DNA from: CAZQSL01 sp964595945
Lineage (GTDB): Bacteria > UBP15 > UBA6099 > JAJRTR01
Assembly: GCA_964595945.1 (NCBI GenBank)
Contig: CAZQSL010000181.1
Span: 1-5,430 of the forward strand
DNA length: 5,430 nt
Direction of reading: 5' to 3'
How positions within the stretch are numbered: the first letter of the stretch is position 1; each line of letters starts with the position of its first letter. Below, piece after piece: positions 1 through 5,430 of this stretch. Both the position numbers and the translations under genes were made by a program. A model generated the notes under the pieces. It ran no database searches. It saw nothing but the letters and a program-made list of their open reading frames with translations, and was not told the DNA's origin.

Positions 1-92
1 TTATACATTGCATAATCGATGGAATAGAGCATGGAGATGTCAGCTTGTTTTGCCCCGTTCCTTGCCTTGAGGTATTCATCGACGATGCCCAT
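1..92 (-). CDS. Partial minus-strand gene fragment, unidentified, running off the left edge
   Basis: Read on the minus strand from an ATG at 92-90, the frame gives MGIVDEYLKARNGAKQADIS followed by MLYSIDYAMY, and runs off at position 1. The codons just upstream add GDKD before TGA at 107-105. The residue mix (acidic and basic residues, amphipathic pattern) and the frequent G or C in third codon positions look like genuine coding sequence, unlike the overlapping plus-frame N-terminus. An AAGG lies only two bases before the ATG, too close for a normal ribosome site. The fragment may therefore be the middle of a gene that has lost its 5' part at the junction near 93-115. I do not recognise the family, and only about 30 residues are visible. 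Confidence 0.4.
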   Translation of the reverse strand, partial: MGIVDEYLKARNGAKQADISMLYSIDYAMY

Positions 93-3000
93 GTCCTTGT
101 CGCCTCAGCTCGTAAAACCGATAGTGACGATCAACCAGCCGGTAGTATCGACCATCAACGCGAGTGAAGCGGCTGCTACAGTGATGGATGTCGATTTTTC
201 GAGTGGTGACGGGTCGGAACTGAGGTGGATGCAATATGCTGTGTGGTCTGCTTCTGATATGCAATCAGGCACCGGTACGGAGTTGCTTTCGTGGACCAAT
301 ATTGCAGAACCCATTGCCTCCGACACATACACTCAGAACTGGACTATCGACTTTTCAATCTTCAGGCAGGGGCCCAAGTACATTTCGATAAGAGCCATTA
401 ACAGCAATAACGCCCTCACGACTGCAACTGATGCGCTGCTGATAAATATTGTCGACGACAGGAGTCCCGCAATCGAATCCATAACTCCTCCTGACGGCAC
501 TACCATCAGGCGCCTGGTAGATAATTTTGTTTCTCTTAAGTTTACTACCGATGAATCAGCATCATGCAGATGGAGCCTGAGCCATACTGCCTACCAGCAG
601 ATGGAGAATACTTGCAAGACAACCGGCCGCATGTCACATCGCTGCGACGTTTCTGCCGAAAACGGGACATCGCAGACGGTTCATTTTGCCTGTGTCGACG
701 ATGTCGGAAACGAAACGACGGTGTCGAATTCTTACTCCTTCGCTTTTCCCAACGCCACGCAGATAAGCCCGGCTCCAACCTCCCCGCTGGTGGCGGTAGA
801 ATATTTCCCCCCCGCCATGATCGTAAACGGTTATGTACATGGCAATAACGTATACATGATTAGCAGGACAAGCATGATAAAGTACGGTATCGATGACACG
901 GCTTTGAACATGCCCATGTCGATTTACCGCTTTCCTTATGCCTGTTATTTTGATCCGCTGATACATAAAGCAACGGTTTCGTGCGCCGCGGGAAATGGAA
1001 ATGATATGACTATGTTCATCGACTTATCCAATCCCGATGCTCCGTCGGCAAAATTGTATCCCAGAAGCACGCTTGAACTGAGCTACCGGTACGACATAAT
1101 GAAAAACAATATCGTTGTTGACGGTTCATATTACGATGTTACCGATGCTGAAACCCCTGTCCTGAACAATATAATACCCTCTTCGCCTTACGGGCTTTCT
1201 ATCGCATATATTCAAAGCGACATTTTCTATCTACTTAACGAGACCCATGACATAGAGCGATATGACATATCCAATCCGGATGATCCGGTCAGGATCGACA
1301 CTCTCGCTTCACGGATAAATGCCATTGCCGGGTACGGCGATTTCCTTTATCTAATAACGGACACCGGGCGCCTCCAGACTTATGATATTTCAGATCCGTC
1401 TGCTCCAGTAATGGTAAGCGATATTCTTGTTCGCGATACAAACCTGTTCTATGATATCCGGATGAGCGGTAAATATTTGCTTGTTAAAGGCTCCTGCTCC
1501 ACCACGGGTACGTGCGTTTTTGGAATCGTTGACATTGGCAATCCATCGGCACCGTTGCTTGTGGATACAGGCTCACTGAATAATGATCATGTCATCGCCT
1601 TTACTGCCATTACGGATAATGTTTTTTTACTTTTTACAAAAAACAGAATTTTACGTGTGACTGTATCCGGAAACGAACTCACATACAGAACAATATCCGC
1701 ATGGTACAATGATTACCAAAACAAAATATCAGATGCCAATGACAGCCTGATGCTGATGAACATATCATCTGTGATGTATGCCTTCGACCTCACCAAAAAG
1801 GGGGTTGAAGCACCGGTAGCTATCGGGACCGGCATTGTATATGACGGAGCTGTCGGAGATAACGGCATCGTGTTTTTACTCAGAAGCAATGGATTTGTGG
1901 AAATATGGGATTATTCCAATTTTACAAGTCCGGTTTCGATCGCAAATCTATACCTGTCGGGCAAACTGCAAGAGGGATCGGACGCAACCTATTCCAATGG
2001 GTTCCTGTATGTAACTACATCAGGCGGATCATTCATAGTTAATGTAGCCAATGTTCATTCTCCATTCGTATCTTCATTTATTCCAGTGAATGGCAGACAG
2101 ATTGCAGTCGATGGTAACAGAGCCTATATTCTTCAAAGTGATACTTCTGCGTTGCCGGTGATTTCCATTATTGACATCACAAATCCTACGCGGCCTTATG
2201 AGACTGGAACATTCGTACCATTTTCTCCAATAAGCAGATTCGCCATGTTCGGCAAATACATATTCACAGTCGAGAATAATACAGAACTGAATATGTACGA
2301 TTCGACTCTCGGCACCCTCATCAGCACTTATCACGCCGCTGGCAATATCAATTCCATAGATATAATGGGACGGCATATCGGCATTGGCGTCGAAGGACAA
2401 GGCGCCGATCTACTTGCTGTTGGGCAAGGCCCGTCATTATCAAGAAACTACTCCCTTTATCAAAACGACAAAGTGCATAAAATCAGATTTGACGATTCAG
2501 GGGATACTGTTGCTGTTTACCAATTGTTCGACGGTATTATAAAGTACGCATATCCGCTTTTTGAGCATCAAGCTCCGCGAATAGTCTCCAATATGCCGGA
2601 TCGAATATTTGCGGATACATCCCCGGTGATAGATATTGATTTCGAAGACATTGGTGCTGCGAAACTTTCGTCGGTTCAGTACGCCCTGATAAGCTCTCCC
2701 TGCGGAGAGAACTCCACCGGAACCACCCTGATCCCCTGGACAACTTTGGAATCAAACATCGATGCCCAGGAATTCAGGAATGAATGGACAGTCGATTACG
2801 ACACGCTTGCCCCTGGTCAAAACTATCTCTCGGTCAAAGCTACCGATAATGATCTTAACTCTACTATTGCCAGGGATATGCTGATTATCACGAAGATCAC
2901 GTCTGACATCATTCCTCCGCCTGTACTGGCTGTCAATGACGGCCCATCAGATGATGTGCAAATACTTACCGAAACGACAGGAGTGTCCGCCAACTGGAGT

Positions 3001-5046
3001 TATGCAACGAATTCGGCAGTGATGTATGTATATTCCATAGGCACAAATCCCGGAGCTACAGATGTCGTCGACTGGACTCCAGCGACCACCACCGGTTTTG
3101 TAAATCATGCACTTGCACTGGATGAATCTTTGACGCATTACGTTTCGGTAAAAACTGTCAATTCTCTTTCCATTTACAGCGATACAGTGACATCCAACGG
3201 GTTCAGATATGACGCGACCGCACCAAGCGTAATGTTCAAAAATATCGACAACTCCACATTGCTACAGTTGCCTTCGCACACCATCACGGCATTGGCAGCA
3301 GACACCAATATGGCCAAGTGGGAAATGTCGATTTCATACGGCGCCTCCGAAACGGCATGGGTGACGATCGCATCGGCAACAGCGAGCAATCAGGACATAT
3401 CCGTCACTATCGACACTTCCAGACTGTCAGATGACATCCACGCGAGACTTACTGCCACTGATATAGCGGGACATACATCCGAGACGATTGCAACTTTGAC
3501 ACTGGTGGATAATATCAACTTTTCATCGTCCGCCATTGCCGGGAAATGGCAACTTGTATCAGTTCCGGTCATCCCGGCGGATAACATACCGTCAGCAATG
3601 TATGGCATAACCGGGACAACCGGCGACATCAGAAAACGGCTTCCCTTGTCCGGCATATCAGGCCAGCCGCAAGAATATTTCGCACCATCCACAGTTCACC
3701 TCGGTGACGGATTCTGGATCAAAGCTTCCACATCGACAACACAGTTTTCCTATGCAGGCATCATGACGTCGGCGACAAAACATACTGTCCAACTCTCTCA
3801 GGGATGGAATCAGTTCGGAGTGCCGTTCAATTTCGACTATCCATGGTTCGCAGTGCGTATCCTTTGGAATGATAAGACTTACGACGTGAAATCGGCATCT
3901 GCTCTCGGCCTCATCGAAAACGCACCGTACACTTACGATGCTGTTAGCGAGAGCTGGAAAATTGTGAAAGACGAAGGGACGCTCATCCCCGGAAAAGGCT
4001 ATGAACTCATGGCCTATCAGCCAGTCGAGCTTGTGTTCGACAACGCCGGAACCAATCTACTCCAAATCGGTCGTACGGTTGCAGTTGAAGTAGATATGGA
4101 TCTGAAACTGTCACTATCCACTTCGAAAGGAAATGATACTGACAATCATCTCATAATAGTACCGCACACTTCAACGAATACCGACCACATGGACCTTCCA
4201 GAGCCCCCAGACGCGATGGTCCCTGATGTTGCAAGACTATATTTAACACACAATGAATCAGAAGACTCAAACAGGCTCAGTATCGTTGCAGTTTCTTCGC
4301 CAGCCAACGCCGCGACATCCACAGTGGCTTATCTCACTGTATCTTCAATTGCGCCTGAATCACCCGCGACAATCACATGGGATACAAACGACATCCCATC
4401 ATCCCGATACACACTTATACTTACAGACACCGCAAACGGAAATAGCATTGTGATGAACACCACAGGCAGCTATTCATTCTTCTCGTCCGGTGAAAGACTA
4501 TTTTCAATAACGATCAATCGAACATCCGTCGATACTGCCGTTACAAAAGAATATGTACTTGGTCCGGGATGGCATATCATATCGTTTCCCGTCACACTGT
4601 CCTCGATAAATAGCATTTCAGGCGATCCAACAACGCCCTCAATATTCCAGTTCTACAATGGTGAGCTTCTTCCGCCTTCTGAGACAGACATACAAAACGG
4701 CTATGGCTACTGGGCATATTCTCAAGCAACATCCACAATTACGATCAAAGGAAACATAACAGCAGGCGTACGTTCCATCATGCTTTCCCCCGGCTGGAAT
4801 CTCATTGGTAATCCATACGAAAAAAGCATTAAAATCAATGATATGGTCACAGTCCAATGCGCATCAGCCCCGGAATTGCCCATCGCCACCCTTATTGATT
4901 CAGGAATTGTATCAGGATCGATGTTCACCTATAGCGGCGACAACTATTTCCTAATCACTCCAACAGAATACATCCATCCATGGAGTGCTGCTTTTCTTAA
5001 AGTTAACGCACAGTGTATTCTAAAATACAGGGAACCTGACCAATAA
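31..5046 (+). CDS. Large modular surface/secreted protein (LVIVD-like repeats plus Ig/FN3-like and GW repeats), 5' end probably not native
   Basis: This 1671-residue protein is built almost wholly of beta-type modules. In order they are: module A1 (~29-143), a four-Cys Ig-like domain (~144-240), LVIVD-like repeats (~255-842), module A2 (~847-957), an FN3-like domain (~961-1062), an Ig-like domain (~1063-1160), a GW-repeat pair (~1168-1340), a PEPP-containing beta domain (~1350-1500) and a second GW pair (~1507-1670). Such architectures are known from exported adhesin-like or matrix proteins, so binding or scaffolding outside the cell is inferred; no catalytic motif is visible. There is no transmembrane helix and no LPxTG or other recognisable C-terminal anchor. 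The first ~25 residues (acidic Glu2, Pro/Ser/Met-rich) are not a convincing signal peptide and look like antisense of a minus-strand gene. ATG 31 has a weak purine stretch (GGAATAGAG) upstream; ATGs at 85 and 91 are alternatives, and none yields an export signal. In-frame stops lie at 13-15 and 25-27. The gene body is confident; the start is not. Confidence 0.85.
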   Translation: MEMSACFAPFLALRYSSTMPMSLSPQLVKPIVTINQPVVSTINASEAAATVMDVDFSSGDGSELRWMQYAVWSASDMQSGTGTELLSWTNIAEPIASDTYTQNWTIDFSIFRQGPKYISIRAINSNNALTTATDALLINIVDDRSPAIESITPPDGTTIRRLVDNFVSLKFTTDESASCRWSLSHTAYQQMENTCKTTGRMSHRCDVSAENGTSQTVHFACVDDVGNETTVSNSYSFAFPNATQISPAPTSPLVAVEYFPPAMIVNGYVHGNNVYMISRTSMIKYGIDDTALNMPMSIYRFPYACYFDPLIHKATVSCAAGNGNDMTMFIDLSNPDAPSAKLYPRSTLELSYRYDIMKNNIVVDGSYYDVTDAETPVLNNIIPSSPYGLSIAYIQSDIFYLLNETHDIERYDISNPDDPVRIDTLASRINAIAGYGDFLYLITDTGRLQTYDISDPSAPVMVSDILVRDTNLFYDIRMSGKYLLVKGSCSTTGTCVFGIVDIGNPSAPLLVDTGSLNNDHVIAFTAITDNVFLLFTKNRILRVTVSGNELTYRTISAWYNDYQNKISDANDSLMLMNISSVMYAFDLTKKGVEAPVAIGTGIVYDGAVGDNGIVFLLRSNGFVEIWDYSNFTSPVSIANLYLSGKLQEGSDATYSNGFLYVTTSGGSFIVNVANVHSPFVSSFIPVNGRQIAVDGNRAYILQSDTSALPVISIIDITNPTRPYETGTFVPFSPISRFAMFGKYIFTVENNTELNMYDSTLGTLISTYHAAGNINSIDIMGRHIGIGVEGQGADLLAVGQGPSLSRNYSLYQNDKVHKIRFDDSGDTVAVYQLFDGIIKYAYPLFEHQAPRIVSNMPDRIFADTSPVIDIDFEDIGAAKLSSVQYALISSPCGENSTGTTLIPWTTLESNIDAQEFRNEWTVDYDTLAPGQNYLSVKATDNDLNSTIARDMLIITKITSDIIPPPVLAVNDGPSDDVQILTETTGVSANWSYATNSAVMYVYSIGTNPGATDVVDWTPATTTGFVNHALALDESLTHYVSVKTVNSLSIYSDTVTSNGFRYDATAPSVMFKNIDNSTLLQLPSHTITALAADTNMAKWEMSISYGASETAWVTIASATASNQDISVTIDTSRLSDDIHARLTATDIAGHTSETIATLTLVDNINFSSSAIAGKWQLVSVPVIPADNIPSAMYGITGTTGDIRKRLPLSGISGQPQEYFAPSTVHLGDGFWIKASTSTTQFSYAGIMTSATKHTVQLSQGWNQFGVPFNFDYPWFAVRILWNDKTYDVKSASALGLIENAPYTYDAVSESWKIVKDEGTLIPGKGYELMAYQPVELVFDNAGTNLLQIGRTVAVEVDMDLKLSLSTSKGNDTDNHLIIVPHTSTNTDHMDLPEPPDAMVPDVARLYLTHNESEDSNRLSIVAVSSPANAATSTVAYLTVSSIAPESPATITWDTNDIPSSRYTLILTDTANGNSIVMNTTGSYSFFSSGERLFSITINRTSVDTAVTKEYVLGPGWHIISFPVTLSSINSISGDPTTPSIFQFYNGELLPPSETDIQNGYGYWAYSQATSTITIKGNITAGVRSIMLSPGWNLIGNPYEKSIKINDMVTVQCASAPELPIATLIDSGIVSGSMFTYSGDNYFLITPTEYIHPWSAAFLKVNAQCILKYREPDQ
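93..115. other. Probable junction where coding sense switches strand
   Basis: Left of about position 104 the minus strand reads as ordinary globular protein, while the plus frame reads as an atypical Met/Ser/Pro/Phe mix. Right of about 110 the plus frame immediately becomes a recognisable module (KPIVTINQPV...), and the minus frame hits TGA at 107-105. There is no intergenic space, promoter or signal-peptide region between the two. This fits a deletion, recombination or cassette boundary, or an assembly join. I found no clear target-site duplication or terminal inverted repeat at the point itself. Confidence 0.45.
115..459 (+). repeat. Module A, copy 1 (Ig/cadherin-like, protein residues ~29-143)
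   Basis: This beta-type module shares an ordered series of motifs with a second copy at residues 847-957. The motifs here are DVDF (53-56), QYAV (68-71), TGTELLSWT (81-89), QNWTIDF (102-108), GPKYISIRA (114-122) and a closing LLINI. It is the first part of the protein that looks native. The apparent domain start coincides with the end of the suspicious N-terminal segment, as if the gene were cut at a domain boundary. Confidence 0.6.
460..750 (+). other. Four-Cys Ig-like domain with CRWS motif (residues ~144-240)
   Basis: The domain opens with a typical linker (SPAIESITPPDGTTI). It then has SCRWS (178-182), a Tyr/Met helix-like turn, C195, TTGR, C205, and ends with VHFACVDDVGNETT, where C221 sits in a final beta strand. 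This CRWS...TG...C-D-x-GN pattern is one I know from extracellular bacterial and archaeal beta-sandwich domains. Cysteines 179, 195, 205 and 221 could form two disulfides, which implies folding outside the cytoplasm. Confidence 0.5.
793..2556 (+). repeat. LVIVD-like beta-propeller repeat region (residues ~255-842)
   Basis: The recurring unit is a hydrophobic strand followed by (Y/I)D(I/L)(S/T)(N/D)PxxP and another strand. Clear copies have their Asp or equivalent residue at 331 (DLSNPDAP), 369 (DVTDAETP), 412 (DISNPDDP), 452 (DISDPSAP), 501 (DIGNPSAP), 586, 627 (DYSNFTSP), 671 and 715 (DITNPTRP). Weaker copies lie near 286, 543 and 757. Spacing is about 38-49 residues, and the 85-residue gap between 501 and 586 fits one degenerate unit. 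LVIVD repeats are known to form beta-propeller blades in exported proteins. About twelve units is more than a usual single 6-8 blade propeller, so two stacked propellers are possible. Possible disulfides are C305-C318 and C489-C495. Confidence 0.75.
2569..2901 (+). repeat. Module A, copy 2 (residues ~847-957)
   Basis: This is a diverged second copy of the module at residues 29-143. It aligns through DIDFED (868-873), QYAL (883-886), TGTTLIPWT (896-904), NEWTVDY (917-923), GQNYLSVKA (929-937) and LIITKI. It carries an unpaired-looking Cys at 891 that copy 1 lacks. The two copies bracket the CRWS domain and the propeller, which suggests an old internal duplication used as a spacer or framing domain. 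Confidence 0.65.
2911..3216 (+). other. Fibronectin type III-like domain (residues ~961-1062)
   Basis: The segment has the hallmark order of a common bacterial FN3-like domain. A proline-rich entry (IIPPPVLAVNDG) leads to an SANWS strand, YVYSIGTNPGATDVVDWTPA around 999-1018, a 'G-x-V-x-H-x-L-x-L' strand, HYVSVKTVNSLS (1036-1047), and an exit strand NGFRYDATAPS. Such domains act as spacers or protein/carbohydrate-binding modules in surface proteins. The role here is inferred from that class only. Confidence 0.7.
3217..3510 (+). other. Ig-like beta-sandwich domain (residues ~1063-1160)
   Basis: It begins directly after the FN3 exit with TAPSVMFKNIDNSTL. It continues with alternating strands and ends in the typical last-strand motif RLTATDIAGHTSETIATLTL (1139-1158), where AxDxAGH/N is the usual bacterial Ig-like turn. 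No cysteine is present. The subfamily cannot be assigned by eye. Confidence 0.5.
3532..4050 (+). repeat. GW repeats 1 and 2 (residues ~1168-1340)
   Basis: Two units each have an opening GxW strand and a closing aromatic strand. Unit 1 starts GKWQLVSVPV (1171-1180) and closes GDGFWIKAS (1225-1233). Unit 2 starts SQGWNQFGVPF (1256-1266) and closes GKGYELMAY (1321-1329). The same pattern recurs near the C-terminus. I know this 'GWNLIGxP...GxGYW' unit from the C-terminal parts of secreted proteins in several environmental phyla. Its function is not established to my knowledge. Confidence 0.6.
4078..4530 (+). other. PEPP-containing beta domain between the GW pairs (residues ~1350-1500)
   Basis: The segment carries NHLIIVPHTS, then DHMDLPEPPDAM (1385-1396), a strand ARLYLTHN, a later TITWDTNDIPSSRYTLILTD strand pair, and ends GSYSFFSSGERLFSITI. 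The layout 'D-x-PEPP ... L-x-W-D ... Y-x-L-x-L-x-D ... Y-x-F ... R-x-F-x-I' resembles a domain I have seen near the C-termini of exported bacterial proteins, sometimes linked to secretion sorting. The resemblance is from memory and no anchor motif follows it. Confidence 0.45.
4549..5040 (+). repeat. GW repeats 3 and 4, C-terminal end (residues ~1507-1670)
   Basis: Unit 3 opens GPGWHIISFPV (1511-1521) and closes NGYGYWAYS (1556-1564). Unit 4 opens SPGWNLIGNPY (1586-1596), the most canonical copy. Its closing aromatic strand is degenerate (PWSAAFLKV, 1650-1658). Unit 4 also holds two cysteines, 1610 and 1662, that could clamp the end of the chain. The protein stops ten residues after the last strand (QCILKYREPDQ) with no hydrophobic anchor or charged tail. 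Confidence 0.6.
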
Positions 5047-5062
5047 TTACATGAAATAGCTT

Positions 5063-5278
5063 TCACTTCACCCGTCTCAACCCGACACTCTCGCCATACA
5101 TCCTGTCAATCCAGGGGCGACACTGGTGGACGATGAACCACGGATCGGTGGTGTAGTGGCGTTCAAGGATTGTTTCCTGCCTGTCCCCGGGCCAAACCGG
5201 GAATCGGAAAAAGTTCTCTCGTTCTCTAGTTCGCGTTTTTGGAGAATTTGGGCAAGTAGGGTGCTCGTGCAGAACCAT
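5063..5278 (-). CDS. Small convergent ORF, 71 residues, unknown function, possibly a gene remnant
   Basis: The minus-strand ORF starts at ATG 5278-5276 and stops with TGA at 5065-5063, tail-to-tail with the large gene across 16 bp. It is rich in Arg, Trp, His and Tyr. The stretch FRFPVWPGDRQETILE then HYTTDPWFIVHQCRPWIDRM reads like real globular protein, whereas the overlapping plus-strand frames do not. An in-frame TGA lies at 5284-5282, two codons before the ATG, and no Shine-Dalgarno sequence is visible. Either this is a short gene or a C-terminal remnant of a longer one. No signal peptide or membrane segment is present. I do not recognise the family; the chance that it is spurious is substantial. 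Confidence 0.4.
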   Translation of the reverse strand: MVLHEHPTCPNSPKTRTRERENFFRFPVWPGDRQETILERHYTTDPWFIVHQCRPWIDRMYGESVGLRRVK

Positions 5279-5284
5279 GTGTCA

Positions 5285-5430
5285 AAATTAGAGTCGCGTG
5301 CTGTTTTGTATGGTATTGTTTGTTTGTGTTGTTAAAAGTGTGTTAACCAAGTGAGGATAGAGTAAATTCCATAATTTTTCCTGATTACCCCTGAAACTCA
5401 GAGTTGTCCCAGGGTATGAGTAGAATGTGA
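5285..5430. other. Non-coding tail of the window
   Basis: No convincing reading frame is seen on either strand here. The segment is AT-richer than the gene body. It includes a 45-base stretch (5302-5346) with no C on the plus strand, so the minus strand is an A/C-rich, weakly structured stretch that would form the leader of the 71-codon ORF. I could not identify a convincing -35/-10 promoter pair. Confidence 0.5.
5386..5416. repeat. Imperfect inverted repeat
   Basis: The outer arms are TACCCCTG (5386-5393) and CAGGGTA (5410-5416), complementary apart from one bulged C. An inner pair AACTC (5395-5399) and GAGTT (5401-5405) is centred on A5400. No T-run follows on either strand, so it does not look like an intrinsic terminator. 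An operator, a cruciform-type site or the end of a mobile element are possible. The sequence alone does not decide. Confidence 0.45.

Noticed and set aside
77..87. Palindrome CATCGACGATG close to the strand-switch junction, as a recombination core
   Set aside because: It is short, lies within the minus-strand coding-like stretch rather than at the junction, and has no flanking repeats.
31..90. Lipoprotein or Sec signal peptide at the start of the large protein (MSAC at residues 3-6, then a short hydrophobic run)
   Set aside because: The Cys is far too near the N-terminus, the n-region is acidic rather than basic, and the hydrophobic run is short and broken by Pro and Arg.
564..966. Overlapping frames on both strands within the first kilobase of the large gene
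   Set aside because: Their products are Arg/His/Cys-rich, as expected for shadow frames, while the main frame shows recognisable domains without interruption.
5052..5065. Small hairpin TGAAA-TAGC-TTTCA between the convergent genes, as a bidirectional terminator
   Set aside because: The stem is five mostly A-T pairs and no T-run follows on either strand, so it is too weak to call a terminator.
5186..5201. GC hairpin CCCGG-GCCAAA-CCGGG
   Set aside because: The stem is only five pairs, has no T-run and lies inside the 71-codon ORF; it could easily occur by chance.
5126..5335. Plus-strand 69-codon frame overlapping the convergent ORF
   Set aside because: It looks like a shadow of the minus-strand frame: it has a low-complexity Ser/Arg/Val mix and no ribosome site, and it extends into the non-coding tail.

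Overview
The window is dominated by one very long plus-strand reading frame (31-5046, 1671 codons). It encodes a modular, beta-rich protein of the extracellular or cell-surface type found in Gram-negative and candidate-phylum bacteria. The domain vocabulary is an LVIVD-like propeller, an FN3-like 'IGTxPGxTDVVDWT' domain, a Cys-containing 'CRWS' Ig-like domain and 'GWNLIGNPY' C-terminal repeats. In my general knowledge this mix occurs in Deltaproteobacteria, Nitrospirota, Elusimicrobia, Omnitrophota and similar environmental genomes. The sequence does not fix a phylum. Base composition looks near-balanced to mildly AT-rich.

Layout. Nt 1-~104 reads as sensible protein only on the minus strand, as a fragment that runs off the left edge. 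Coding sense switches to the plus strand between about 93 and 115. From there to 5046 the surface protein is laid out as: module A copy 1, a Cys-rich Ig-like domain, a region of about a dozen ~42-residue LVIVD-like repeats, module A copy 2, an FN3-like domain, an Ig-like domain, two GW repeats, a 'PEPP'-containing beta domain, and two more GW repeats up to the stop. A 71-codon minus-strand ORF (5063-5278) converges on it with a 16-bp gap. The last ~150 bp look non-coding. They hold a C-free G/T-rich stretch and an imperfect inverted repeat.

The most notable point is that the large protein has all the marks of an exported protein, including cysteines in plausible pairs. However, its frame opens without a signal peptide, in sequence that looks like antisense of another gene. 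The likely explanations are a truncated or silent adhesin cassette, a rearrangement junction, or an assembly chimera. I see no defence system, CRISPR array, RNA gene or recognisable complete mobile element.
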